A DNA stretch of 64,000 nucleotides from Azospirillum sp. TSH100. GTDB taxonomy: Bacteria > Pseudomonadota > Alphaproteobacteria > Azospirillales > Azospirillaceae. Location of the stretch: assembly GCF_004923295.1 (NCBI RefSeq), contig NZ_CP039636.1, positions 617,001 through 681,000 on the forward strand. The letters are read 5' to 3'. The notes beneath the pieces are model-generated. The model did not search any database and was not told where the DNA came from. It saw nothing but the letters and a program-made list of their open reading frames with translations. The translations under genes were made by a program, and so were the position numbers. Below, piece by piece: positions 34,786 through 43,481 of the stretch; position 1 is the stretch's first letter; every line of letters begins with the position of its first letter.

Positions 34786-36534
34786 TTAAAATCGGAAAGT
34801 CCGTTCGATTTCCGCCACCAACGAGCGGACGCCGGCAATCTGCTCGGCAAGATGGGCAGCATCAACCTTCCCGCCGGCGATGTTCCGTTCGGCGCGGGCA
34901 AGACAATGACGCCCCAAATCCCGAGCGGTGCGGGCTTCATCCCGGCCGATCTCCCGGTCCGTGAAAGCTTCCAATGTCATCAGGGCGACGGCCGTGCCCA
35001 GGAGGTGCTTGTCTGAATTTTCAGGGGCATCCGCCAGAATTTTATCATGGAAAAGCGCCGAAAACGCCGCAGAGGCCGCATGGCGTCCACATCGTGAGAA
35101 TGTCATGAAGCCCAGCATCCACGGCTGCTCCAATATGTCCATTTCCTCATCGTCATAGGGCTCCACCCCGCCCTCATCACCATGTTCGATGCGGCTGCTC
35201 AATGCGGTCCCTTCGCGGAAAAATCTGCTGTAGATGTGCGACACCTGCTCTGGCTGCATGTCCAGCAACCGTGACGAAACCGTGCCGGGCGCCAAACGCT
35301 GGAGCACTGCATCCGCCAACTCGTCGAGTTCGAGTTCCTTTTCCGCCAGGTCCCAATAACGCTCCTCGCTCGCCGAATCTCCGGCGCTGGTTTTGAAACG
35401 CTTACCCAGCATGGCAAGGTCACTCCTGCGCGTCCCGTCGATTTGGTCAAGCATGGCCGCCACATCTGGAAAATGCACCCGATGGGCGCCGATGGGAACT
35501 CCTCCGGGGCTGGTTCTGAAATGATCGCAGGTTTGCGACGCCAGGACGGCGATCTTATGCTGTGCGCAACCGAACACCGGGCTGAATTGTTCGGTCTCCA
35601 CATGGTGGAAGCAATTCTCGCAGATTGGATAGCCCTTCCCGTCGGCAACGCCGTGACGGGCGGTCAACTGTTCGATGCGCGCGAACAGCCGGTCGAGTGC
35701 CGCATCGTCGTCCAGGATGTCGGGAGGAGCGATCCTTCCGGTCCAGCCCGGCTCCGTCGGTTTCTGCACCGCCGGAATCGTCTCAAGGGCGGCGCAATCA
35801 AGCCAACGGAAATGATAGTCGGTGATCATATCGCCAACTTTGAGGGGCGCCCCAGAAGCTGGGTCCAATCCTCCGTAGGAAACTGCTGCCGGGCCGGGAT
35901 CGGTGATCCGTAGCCTCACCAGGATACGGTCCCGCCATTCCACCTCCCCGATGACTGCGGACGGCTCGAACTCGTTGTCGAGAACGTGATCCTGCGGATC
36001 GGTGTCCTCCGAGTCCGGCGGCAGATAAACCCGGCGCAGACACACGCGCGCTCCTTTCGCTTTGGGAGCGAGCGCGGTGTTGTACTTCATTGCCGCGATC
36101 GCCTCTTCCGGCGACCCGGACAGCGGCTTGAGCTCTTCGTGACCGTCCAGCGCATCGACGCCGACCATCCCCCGGTCAAGAACATCGACGAATACAAATC
36201 TGAACCAGGCGTGCAGCGTGCTTTCCGGCCGCATCTGCTCGGCGGCGGCGTCCGAAGGCTCATACCCGTTGTTCAAAGCCAGTCGGTACCATTCGGCAAT
36301 GCCCCCGTCGTGTTTGCGCTGGTACAGAAACGCGACGACGGCCTCGACGAGCGAGGCGCAGTCCATCACGTTCGTTCCTTCAAATTCCTCCTTCTCGGAA
36401 AAGATTCGATAGTCCCGCCCGGTGCCGGAGCATTTCGGACAATCGGGGTTTATTGGTCCGGTCAGGGCGCAGCGAGGGCAGCGCGTCCAGTAATCGAAAT
36501 ATTCAACGTATCCATCATTGTTAAGATACGGCAC
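34786..36534 (-). CDS. Unrecognised protein with two putative zinc-binding Cys clusters
   Basis: A 582-residue, acidic, soluble protein that I cannot assign to a family. The N-terminus has a DnaJ-like ribbon (CPRC, then CPKCSGTG within residues 19-40). A second cluster lies near residue 320 (CENCFHHVETEQF, later GCAQHK). The C-terminal third is alpha-helical and ends in IAGVRSLVAEIERTFRF. The start is a GTG at 36534 preceded by AAAGGGC; no upstream ATG fits better. It is convergent with the STAND gene and has an AT-rich upstream region, so it probably belongs to the same island. Nucleic acid or protein binding through the ribbons is a guess. Confidence 0.75.
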   Translation of the reverse strand: MPYLNNDGYVEYFDYWTRCPRCALTGPINPDCPKCSGTGRDYRIFSEKEEFEGTNVMDCASLVEAVVAFLYQRKHDGGIAEWYRLALNNGYEPSDAAAEQMRPESTLHAWFRFVFVDVLDRGMVGVDALDGHEELKPLSGSPEEAIAAMKYNTALAPKAKGARVCLRRVYLPPDSEDTDPQDHVLDNEFEPSAVIGEVEWRDRILVRLRITDPGPAAVSYGGLDPASGAPLKVGDMITDYHFRWLDCAALETIPAVQKPTEPGWTGRIAPPDILDDDAALDRLFARIEQLTARHGVADGKGYPICENCFHHVETEQFSPVFGCAQHKIAVLASQTCDHFRTSPGGVPIGAHRVHFPDVAAMLDQIDGTRRSDLAMLGKRFKTSAGDSASEERYWDLAEKELELDELADAVLQRLAPGTVSSRLLDMQPEQVSHIYSRFFREGTALSSRIEHGDEGGVEPYDDEEMDILEQPWMLGFMTFSRCGRHAASAAFSALFHDKILADAPENSDKHLLGTAVALMTLEAFTDREIGRDEARTARDLGRHCLARAERNIAGGKVDAAHLAEQIAGVRSLVAEIERTFRF

Positions 36535-36727
36535 AATCTTGCCCTTTCTTTAAGAGAGAGAAAAATTTTCCCGACCCCAATGCGCAATAAGAATTCTCAC
36601 GGAATGCTCTTAAAAATTTTATAGTTTATTAAAATTCTTGTATATAGAGAAAATATGATGGAACGGACAGGCAAAAGGTGGCAATGGCAGTCTCGTTGGC
36701 AAACTGCCTCAAGCCCTGAAACACGAA
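36535..36727. promoter_or_regulatory. AT-rich upstream region of the zinc-protein gene
   Basis: About 190 bp, strongly AT-rich in 36540-36660, separate the GTG start from the citS terminator. Several TATAAA/TATATA-like hexamers occur on the minus strand, but none has a convincing -35 partner. No gene is visible. Confidence 0.45.
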
Positions 36728-36757
36728 ACGCCTTTCCGCTGGGAAGCGGAAAGGCGT
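36728..36757 (-). terminator. Rho-independent terminator of citS
   Basis: ACGCCTTTCCGC and GCGGAAAGGCGT form a perfect 12-bp stem with a 6-nt loop. On the minus strand it is followed by TTTCGTGTTTC. It lies 18 bp after the citS stop. Confidence 0.85.
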
Positions 36758-36775
36758 CTTGCAGAAGTTTCTGGT

Positions 36776-38140
36776 TCAGATGAGCTTGGCCATCGCGATC
36801 AGCGACAGGGTGACGGTGATCGCGCCGCCGATGCGGGTTGCCACTTGGGCAAAAGGCATCAGCTGCATCCGGTTGGCCGCGGTGAGGATGGCCACATCGC
36901 CCGTGCCGCCCTGGCCGCAATTGCAGGAATTGATGATGGCGGTTTCGATCGGATACATCTTGACCATCCGGCCGACGAAGAAGCCGACCGTCATGTGGGT
37001 AGCCACCGTGCAGAAGATGATGATCAGATTCTGGACGTTGAAGGCCGACACCAGCTTGTCCCACGGCGTCACGGCCACGCCCATGGCGAACAGCAGCGGA
37101 TAGGTGACGGCGACCTGGAAGAACTTGTAGACGACACCGGCACCGGCTTCGAGCGAGGGCGATGCCAGTTGCAGAACCTTGATCAGCACCGCGATGAACA
37201 GCATCGCCACCGGGGCCGGCAGGCCAACCAGCTTCTGTGCCATGACGCCCATCAGGTAGAGGGTGACAGCGAACAGGCCGGCCGCGGCGACGGTGTTGGC
37301 ATCGATCGGGCCGCTGTGCTTTTTCGTCTCGGCGAACTGGCCGGCGTTGCCGGGCTGGAGCTGGCCGTTGCCGGTCAGGTGCGGCATGCGCTTGCCGATG
37401 AAGTTCAGCAGGCCGGACATCAGGATCGCCATCAGGCTGCCCAGCATGACCATCGGCAGCACCTGGGCGAAAATCTCGCCCTGATTGCCGTTCAGGATCT
37501 CGGCATAGCCCATCGACAGCGGGATGGCGCCTTCGCCCACACCGCCCGACATGATCGGTGCGACGATGTAGAAGAAGGTGTGCTTGGCGTCGAGGCCGAG
37601 CAGGGTGCCGACCAGCGTGCCGACGCAGCCCGCCGCGATGGCGCCGCTCGCCAGCGGGACGAAAATCTTGAAGAAGCCCTTCACCAACGCATCGCGGTTC
37701 ATGCTCAGCACGCTGCCGACGATGATGCAGGCGATGAACAGGTAAAGGAAGTTCGTGAACTTGGTGAATTCCACCACCGACTTCAGCATCTGCGCCGGAA
37801 GCACATGGTAATAGGCCAAGGCCGACGGGATGAAGGTGGCGAAGATCGCCGCCGCGCCGATGTGGCGGAACACGGGAAGCCGCTTGCCCAACTCGCCGCA
37901 GGTGAAGCCGCAGACCGCCAGCACGGCGATCATCATGTTGATCTCATGCGTCAGCGATCCGGTCGCGACAGAACCGGCGAACACCGCGAGCAGGACGACG
38001 AAGACCGGAATGGGGATGATCCCGATGCGGATGTCGAGCAGCTTCCACCACAGTGCGCGCCAATCGGTGCGGTTGCCGGACGCCGACGCGCCGAGCGGTG
38101 CATCGAGCGGAACGGAGGTCATAGAGACTTCACTGGGCAT
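36776..38140 (-). CDS. citS: Citrate carrier, 2-hydroxycarboxylate transporter family
   Basis: A 454-residue inner-membrane carrier with about eleven hydrophobic segments and the two reentrant-loop GGxG-type motifs (IMSGGVGEGAIPLS and NSCNCGQGGTGDVAILTAA). These are diagnostic of the 2-HCT family (CitS, CitP, MaeN). It imports citrate, usually with Na+, for the citrate lyase encoded upstream. GGAGG lies 5 nt before the ATG. It has its own promoter with a regulon box at 38484-38501 and a leader of about 320 nt. A malate preference cannot be excluded. Confidence 0.9.
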   Translation of the reverse strand: MPSEVSMTSVPLDAPLGASASGNRTDWRALWWKLLDIRIGIIPIPVFVVLLAVFAGSVATGSLTHEINMMIAVLAVCGFTCGELGKRLPVFRHIGAAAIFATFIPSALAYYHVLPAQMLKSVVEFTKFTNFLYLFIACIIVGSVLSMNRDALVKGFFKIFVPLASGAIAAGCVGTLVGTLLGLDAKHTFFYIVAPIMSGGVGEGAIPLSMGYAEILNGNQGEIFAQVLPMVMLGSLMAILMSGLLNFIGKRMPHLTGNGQLQPGNAGQFAETKKHSGPIDANTVAAAGLFAVTLYLMGVMAQKLVGLPAPVAMLFIAVLIKVLQLASPSLEAGAGVVYKFFQVAVTYPLLFAMGVAVTPWDKLVSAFNVQNLIIIFCTVATHMTVGFFVGRMVKMYPIETAIINSCNCGQGGTGDVAILTAANRMQLMPFAQVATRIGGAITVTLSLIAMAKLI

Positions 38141-38466
38141 GGGATCCTCCAGACTTTGCGGTTGACTGCGCTCAAGGTCGCGCCGGCGGGGCAGATGACC
38201 CGTTCCGGCGCGCCCGGCGCTGTTGTGGGTGGGGTGGGTGGGCGCGATCGGCAGCGGACCGGAAAGAGCCGGTGCAGGAACCGGCTGTTCTTCGTAGCGC
38301 TGCGAAAACCCGGTAAAAAATAGGACCCGTCCAGACAGCGGCTTTTCAAGCCATGATGTTCGCCGGCCGGGCCGTTCCAGTGTCCTTTGCTTGTCGTTTC
38401 AGACCCTCTTCTGCGGAGCGGGCCTGTCACGGGTCTGATGCGCTCACCACCGTTGGCCTTGACTGA
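38141..38466 (-). promoter_or_regulatory. Long citS leader with hairpins and a template-strand G-quadruplex motif
   Basis: Between the -10-like hexamer and citS lie about 320 nt without a gene. They contain a hairpin at 38267-38286 (AGCCGGT/ACCGGCT), a second pairing at 38400-38437 (CAGACCC/GGGTCTG), and four G-runs separated by single bases at 38227-38242 on the plus strand, which is the transcription template. A regulatory leader is possible. Confidence 0.4.
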
Positions 38467-38467
38467 T

Positions 38468-38501
38468 ATTTATCGATCGGAACTGTCAGAAGCCTGTCAG
38501 C
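38468..38501 (-). promoter_or_regulatory. Citrate-regulon promoter box, citS
   Basis: In the transcribed direction: CTGACAGGCTTCTGACAG, exactly 10 nt, then TAAATA. The repeat unit TGACAG recurs with an 11-bp period, as for OmpR/PhoB-type regulators. It is one of five matching promoters in 38-51 kb. Confidence 0.7.
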
Positions 38502-38529
38502 GCATCGTGGTTGAAAAATCAAATTCCCG

Positions 38530-39114
38530 TCAGCCGGCGCCGGCGTCGACGCGTGCCACCAGCGCCCGCAGAATCCGCAGTCCATAAGGCCAGGGGCCGA
38601 ATCCGGCCTCGGCGTTGATGTGTCCGGCCTCGCCGAGATCGACCAGTTCCGCCCGCCAGGAATCCGCCCAGTGAACCGCACGCGGGAAGCGCATGACCGG
38701 ATCATTGTGGCTGGCCACGACCACGGCGGGAACGCCCAGCGGCGCGTCGGGCACGCGGTCCTCCGCCTCGAAACGGGATGGTTCCGCCGGGGCGACGATC
38801 ATCAGACCGGCGATGGCGTGGCTGCGGTCGGCGGCTAGGCAGCAGGAGGCGAGCGCACCGAAGCTGTGCCCGACCAGGATGGCCGGCCGCGACCTTGTGC
38901 CGAGAAGGCGGCGGATCGCTCCGATCCAGCGTTCGATGTCGGGGACGTTCCAGTCGCGCTGCGCGATGCGCTGCCAAAAGCAATGGCGGGCCTGCCAATG
39001 GGTCTGCCAGTGCTCAGGGCCGCTGTCATAGAGTCCGGGCACCAGCACGAAGCTGTAGCGCGCCGACGCCTCCGACAGGGCCGCCTCAACCTCGTGCATG
39101 TGTTCTGATCCCAT
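38530..39114 (-). CDS. RBBP9/YdeN-type serine hydrolase
   Basis: A 194-residue small alpha/beta hydrolase: VLVPGLYDSGPEHWQTHW, nucleophile in ILVGHSFGALASCC, acid in VASHNDPVMRF and histidine in LGEAGHINAEAGFGPWPYG. These signatures define the RBBP9/YdeN group, with no settled substrate. It follows citG by 50 bp and is probably the last gene of the citrate lyase transcript; its role there is unknown. Confidence 0.85.
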   Translation of the reverse strand: MGSEHMHEVEAALSEASARYSFVLVPGLYDSGPEHWQTHWQARHCFWQRIAQRDWNVPDIERWIGAIRRLLGTRSRPAILVGHSFGALASCCLAADRSHAIAGLMIVAPAEPSRFEAEDRVPDAPLGVPAVVVASHNDPVMRFPRAVHWADSWRAELVDLGEAGHINAEAGFGPWPYGLRILRALVARVDAGAG

Positions 39115-39164
39115 GGCTCACCGCAGTCTTTTTGCCGTCCGACGTCTGCCGTTCGGCAGGCGCC

Positions 39165-40133
39165 TCAGGCCATCCGTCCGTCGGCCATCGGGCCGCATGC
39201 CCCGGTCAGGTGGGACAGGAACCAGGTGACCGCCAGCAGGTCGGCGCTGCCGCCGGGGCTGAGGTTGCGGCGGATCACCGCATCGTCGAGCGCCGCCATG
39301 CGCCGCAGGAATCCCGGCGCCCCGACGCCGCCGGCACGACGCAGGCGCATCGCCTCCCCCTGAAGGAAGGCAAGCCCCCCAAGCCCGCCACGCGCCACCA
39401 CATTGGTGTCGGGGTTGAAAGCCAGCAACTCCAACAGGGCGCCATGCAGCGCGATGTCGGCGCCGGCGCCGGCGGTTCGCAGCCGCTCGAACATCGGCAG
39501 GGCGTATGCCCGCACGGTGGCGAAGCCAGAGGCCGCTTCGCCGCGTGCGCCGGTCAGGCCGTAGCGTCGGAACAGATGCTCGCCCGCCGTGGTCGCCTCG
39601 CCACCCCGCCGCAATTCATCGACCACACCGGCGCAGATCGCGGCGACCTCGGCGCACAGGGGGCCGGGACCGACGGAAGCACCCCGCCCGGCAAGCCGCC
39701 CGGCGGCAGCGCACAGCAGCCCGAAGGCGAAGATGCTGCCCTTGTGGGTGTTGACCCCGCCGGTGGCCTGTAGCATCGCTCGCTCGCAGGCCAGCCCATC
39801 GGGACGGATGCGTGGCAGGAACAGACCGGCCGGCAGGTCGCAGTCGGCAAGGCCGATCATGAAGAGCCTGGCGAACCAGGGAGCGATCGCCCGGGCGCTG
39901 GCGCGGAAGGTCGACAGATCCATGTCGCGGTGCGAGCCGCTGTTGCGCCGGTCCACCAGACCCGGTTTGGGGGTCAGCATGACCTCGCGCAGCAGCGACT
40001 GGTGCGCCAGACGGGCGAGCCTGTCACCCAGCAGAGGGGGGGTGTCGACGGTCCTGTTCCACCCGAACGGCCAGGGGAGCGGACCTGCCGCGGCGGCTTC
40101 GGGAAATGCGGCGTCAGCGAGCGCGGAATGCAT
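39165..40133 (-). CDS. citG: Triphosphoribosyl-dephospho-CoA synthase
   Basis: A 322-residue enzyme that makes the precursor of the citrate lyase prosthetic group from ATP and dephospho-CoA. Recognised by LLREVMLTPKPGLVDRRNSG, HRDMDLSTFRASA, GGVNTHKGSIFAFGLL and LLAFNPDTNVVARGG. It overlaps citX by 20 bp. Length and order agree with cit operons. Confidence 0.92.
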   Translation of the reverse strand: MHSALADAAFPEAAAAGPLPWPFGWNRTVDTPPLLGDRLARLAHQSLLREVMLTPKPGLVDRRNSGSHRDMDLSTFRASARAIAPWFARLFMIGLADCDLPAGLFLPRIRPDGLACERAMLQATGGVNTHKGSIFAFGLLCAAAGRLAGRGASVGPGPLCAEVAAICAGVVDELRRGGEATTAGEHLFRRYGLTGARGEAASGFATVRAYALPMFERLRTAGAGADIALHGALLELLAFNPDTNVVARGGLGGLAFLQGEAMRLRRAGGVGAPGFLRRMAALDDAVIRRNLSPGGSADLLAVTWFLSHLTGACGPMADGRMA

Positions 40134-40689
40134 GCACCTTCTCCTCGATCACCGCCAGCACCTCGTCCAGCGGGTGGCGGCGCGACCGCGCACAGGCGTG
40201 CGCCGGCTCGCCACAGACCAGACAGCGCCGCGGCGCCACACCCAGAGACCCGCGCGACAGGATGCCGTCCTGCGGGTCGATGACGTCTATGTCCCACAAC
40301 CGGCCAAGCGGATGCGCGTCCTCCAAGGCTGCCACCGCCTGCTTCAGTGCGCGGGCGTCGGCGGCGACGGCATGGAGCGCTTCCGCCCCGGTCGCGGCCC
40401 AGTGCGGCTGGTGGAACGGAACGGCCCAGCCCTTGGTATGGAACAGCGCGTCCAGCTCGGAGAGTGCTGTTTCCAGGACGAAGCGTGACAGTGGCGTGTC
40501 CTTGACCGGTCCCGGCATGACCAGAGTGACCGACAGGACCGGGATGCCGAAGCGGTCGAGCGCGGCGCGCTGCCGCTCTACCCGCTGGTCCCGCGCCTCC
40601 AGCATGTCGCCGAGCGCCACCGGAGCACCGGTGGGAAGGGGCGGAACCCCGTTCGCCGTCCTGTTCGCCCCCCTGCTCGTCACCGTCAT
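40114..40689 (-). CDS. citX: Holo-citrate lyase synthase (apo-ACP phosphoribosyl-dephospho-CoA transferase)
   Basis: A 191-residue enzyme that attaches the prosthetic group to the acyl carrier subunit CitD. Signatures are LEARDQRVERQRAALDRFG, DIDVIDPQDGILSRGSLG and the family stretch PRRCLVCGEPAHACARSRRH. The ATG at 40689 lies 6 bp after the citF stop; the longer frame upstream runs through citF and is not real. Confidence 0.9.
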   Translation of the reverse strand: MTVTSRGANRTANGVPPLPTGAPVALGDMLEARDQRVERQRAALDRFGIPVLSVTLVMPGPVKDTPLSRFVLETALSELDALFHTKGWAVPFHQPHWAATGAEALHAVAADARALKQAVAALEDAHPLGRLWDIDVIDPQDGILSRGSLGVAPRRCLVCGEPAHACARSRRHPLDEVLAVIEEKVHAFRAR

Positions 40690-40694
40690 CGCCG

Positions 40695-42242
40695 TCAGTC
40701 CTTCACCTGACGCACGACGTCGATCACGCTGCCGTCGCGGTAGCGGATGATGCCCACCACCCGGTCGAGGAACTCGATCGGCCGCGGCTCGCTGGTGATC
40801 GATTCCGCCCGCTGCTGAAGCTCTTCGATCGTCATTAGCGGCAGGCCGGCCGCCTTCAGGCGCTCGGCGATTTCCGGGCGGTTGGGGTTGACGGCGATAC
40901 CGTGGTCGGTGACCAGCACGCCGACGCATTCGCCCGGCGTCACCACCGTGGTGACGCGGCGCACCACCGTGGGGATGCGGCTGCGGATCAGTGGCGCGAC
41001 AACGATCGACAGGTTGGCGGCGGCCGCCACGTCGGAATGCCCGCCCGACGCCCCCCGCATCACGCCGTCGGACCCGGTGATGACGTTGACGTTGTAGTCG
41101 AGATCGATCTCCAGCGCGCTGAGGATCACCAGATCGAGCTGGTCGCAATAGGTGCCCTTGGAGCCGGGGTTGGCGTATTCGTTGGTCGACACCTCGATGT
41201 GGCCGGGAGAGCTTCGCAGCGATTCCGCGGCGTCGCCATCGAAGCTCTGGGTGTCGACGATCCGCTCGATCAGCCCCTTCCGGTGCAGGTCGACGATGCC
41301 GCCGGTGATGCCGCCCAGCGCGAAGCTGGCGGTGATACCCGCCTTGCGCATGTGGTCTTCGAGGAAGCGGGTCGCCGCCGTCGACGATGCGCCCGATCCG
41401 GTTTGCAGCGAGAAGCCCTGCACGAAATAGCCGGAATGGACCATCACCTCGGCGGCGAGGCGGGCGATCAGCAGTTCGCGCGGGTTGCTGGTGATGCGCG
41501 CCGCGCCGACGCTGATCTTCGACGGATCGCCGATCTGGTCGACCTTGACGACGAAATCGACCTGATCCTGCGAGATGCTGGCCGGGGCGTTGGGGAAGGG
41601 CACGATCTCCTCGGTCAGCAGGATCACCGTGCCGGCATTCTCGGCATCCACCTTGGCATAGCCGAGCGCGCCGCAGCGCGAGCGGCCGCTGATGCCGTTG
41701 GCGTTGCCGAAGCCGTCGGACGTCGACACGCCGAGGAAGGCGACGTCGATCGTCAGCTCGCCGTCCTGGATCAGCTTCACCCGCCCGCCGTGGGAATGGA
41801 TGTTGATCGGGTGCTTCATCAGCCCGCGGCTGATCGCCTCGGCCAGCTTGCCGCGCATGCCCGAGGTGTAGATGCGGCTGATGACGCCGTTGCGGATGTG
41901 CTCGATCAGCGGCGCGTTGCAGTTCAGCAGCGACGACGGTGCCAGGGTCAGATCCTTGAAGCCCATGCGTGCCAGCAGGTCGACCACGGTATTGATCGTT
42001 TTATCGCCTTCCCGGAACGCATGGTGGAAGGAGATGGTCATGCCGTCCTTGAGGCCGGAGCGGCGGATCGCCTCCTCCAGCGTCTCGCAGATCTTGCGCG
42101 ACCGCTTGGCCACCGGATCCTTCAGGTAGGGCGTCTGTTGCGCGAAGCCACTGAACAGCGGCAAAGGGCGGCCCTGGCGATCCAGCAGGGGCTGGTCGGC
42201 CAGAGGCTGGGCGGCTGGCCCGTTTTCGATGAGGTCGTTCAC
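40695..42242 (-). CDS. citF: Citrate lyase alpha subunit (citrate CoA-transferase)
   Basis: A 515-residue subunit that exchanges acetyl for citryl on the acyl carrier. Characteristic stretches are GMTISFHHAFREGDKTINTV, IYTSGMRGKLAEAISRG, NIHSHGGRVKLIQDGE and GASGGHSDVAAAANLS. I chose the GTG at 42242 because GGAG lies 9 nt upstream; the frame extends 19 codons to 42299, overlapping citE. It is the fourth gene of the citCDEFXG unit. Confidence 0.93.
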   Translation of the reverse strand: MNDLIENGPAAQPLADQPLLDRQGRPLPLFSGFAQQTPYLKDPVAKRSRKICETLEEAIRRSGLKDGMTISFHHAFREGDKTINTVVDLLARMGFKDLTLAPSSLLNCNAPLIEHIRNGVISRIYTSGMRGKLAEAISRGLMKHPINIHSHGGRVKLIQDGELTIDVAFLGVSTSDGFGNANGISGRSRCGALGYAKVDAENAGTVILLTEEIVPFPNAPASISQDQVDFVVKVDQIGDPSKISVGAARITSNPRELLIARLAAEVMVHSGYFVQGFSLQTGSGASSTAATRFLEDHMRKAGITASFALGGITGGIVDLHRKGLIERIVDTQSFDGDAAESLRSSPGHIEVSTNEYANPGSKGTYCDQLDLVILSALEIDLDYNVNVITGSDGVMRGASGGHSDVAAAANLSIVVAPLIRSRIPTVVRRVTTVVTPGECVGVLVTDHGIAVNPNRPEIAERLKAAGLPLMTIEELQQRAESITSEPRPIEFLDRVVGIIRYRDGSVIDVVRQVKD

Positions 42243-42258
42243 GACAGGAATCTCCACT

Positions 42259-43131
42259 CTATTTGCGGGTGCCCGAGGCTTCGGCCCGCTGCAGCACACG
42301 GCGCGCGTGGTCGATGACGGGTCCGTCGATCATTTTTCCGTTGAGCGAAACGACGCCCAGGCCCTTGCGTTCGCCTTCCAGCGCCGCGGCGACGACGCGC
42401 CCGGCGTATTCGACCTCTTCCTCGGTCGGGGCATAGGCGTTGTGCAGCAACTCGATCTGGCGCGGGTTGATCAGCGACTTACCGTTGAAGCCCAGCCGGC
42501 GGATCAGGTCGACCTCCTTCAGGAAGCCGGCCTCGTCGTTGAGGTCGGACCACACCACGTCGAAGGCGTCGATCCCGGCGGCGCGGGCGGCGTGCAGCAC
42601 GGCGCAGCGGGCATAGAACAGCTCGGTGCCGTCGCCGCGCTCGGTCTGCATATCCATGACATAGTCGAAGCCGGCCAGCGCGATGCCGATCAGGCGGGGC
42701 GACGCCTTGGCGATGCTCACCGCGTTGATGACCCCGCTGGCGCTTTCGATGGCCGCCATCAGCTTGGTCGAGCCGACCTCGCGGCCGCAGGCGCGCTCGA
42801 TCCGCTCGACCTCGCGTTCCAGCAGCTCGACGTCCTCGGCGCAGTCGGTCTTGGGCAGGCGTACCACATCGACGCCGCCGCGCACCGCGGCCTCCAGATC
42901 GGCGTGGCCGAAGGGGGTGTTGAGGGGGTTGATGCGCACCACCGTCTCGATCTCGCGGTAGACCGGGAGCTGGAGCGCCTGGAAGACCAGGAGGCGCGCG
43001 GAGTCCTTCTCGCGCAGCGACACGGCGTCCTCCAGGTCGAACATGATCGAGTCCGGCTTGTAGACGAACGCCGTGCTCAGCATGGCGGCGTTGGCACCGG
43101 GCAGGAACAGCATGCTGCGGCGCAGTTTCAT
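42259..43131 (-). CDS. citE: Citrate lyase beta subunit (citryl-ACP lyase)
   Basis: A 290-residue TIM-barrel lyase that splits citryl-ACP to oxaloacetate and acetyl-ACP. Motifs: [57 protein letters not shown] and [18 protein letters not shown]. The ATG at 43131 overlaps the citD stop by 4 bp. The length is that of CitE rather than malyl-CoA lyases. Confidence 0.93.
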   Translation of the reverse strand: MKLRRSMLFLPGANAAMLSTAFVYKPDSIMFDLEDAVSLREKDSARLLVFQALQLPVYREIETVVRINPLNTPFGHADLEAAVRGGVDVVRLPKTDCAEDVELLEREVERIERACGREVGSTKLMAAIESASGVINAVSIAKASPRLIGIALAGFDYVMDMQTERGDGTELFYARCAVLHAARAAGIDAFDVVWSDLNDEAGFLKEVDLIRRLGFNGKSLINPRQIELLHNAYAPTEEEVEYAGRVVAAALEGERKGLGVVSLNGKMIDGPVIDHARRVLQRAEASGTRK

Positions 43132-43424
43132 GACAGGGCGCTCCAGTTGATCTGTTGGACCTCGGCCCCGCGCATCACCGCGGTCTGGACGCGGGCGCGG
43201 ATGGCGCAGTCGAGCGCCCCCTTGTCCTCCACCACGATCAGGCCGGCGGTGACCTCCAGCCTGTTCAGCGTGTCCCGCACGACATGGTCGATCTGGGCGC
43301 CGAACTGCTGCATCACCTCGCTGCTGATGACGATTTCCAACTCGGCGCCCGATGCGGGCGATACCTTCACCAGCAGGTCGCTCGATTCGAGCGTCCCCGC
43401 CAGGGCCTCTTTCACGATCTTCAT
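43128..43424 (-). CDS. citD: Citrate lyase acyl carrier protein (gamma subunit)
   Basis: A 98-residue carrier subunit with the attachment serine at position 14 in [14 protein letters not shown], matching CitD of enterobacteria in position and sequence. The remainder ([38 protein letters not shown]) is also characteristic. CitX and CitG supply its phosphoribosyl-dephospho-CoA arm. Confidence 0.93.
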   Translation of the reverse strand: MKIVKEALAGTLESSDLLVKVSPASGAELEIVISSEVMQQFGAQIDHVVRDTLNRLEVTAGLIVVEDKGALDCAIRARVQTAVMRGAEVQQINWSALS

Positions 43425-43481
43425 CGGTCTCACTCCAGATGGTCCGGCCAAATGGTCCGGTGGCCCGGCCGCCGGACCGGT

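Noticed and set aside
34747-34796. 9-bp inverted repeat TCCGATTTT/AAAATCGGA near the zinc-protein stop
   Set aside because: The arms are 32 nt apart and overlap the coding end; the perfect hairpin at 34646-34690 is a better 3' structure.
26604-36775. Prophage or integrative element explanation for the island
   Set aside because: No integrase, transposase, phage structural gene, tRNA or direct-repeat attachment site was seen, so horizontal origin rests only on composition and gene content.
40690-41148. Extended N-terminus for CitX
   Set aside because: The extension runs inside citF in another frame. The ATG at 40689 gives the normal CitX length and starts 6 bp after the citF stop.
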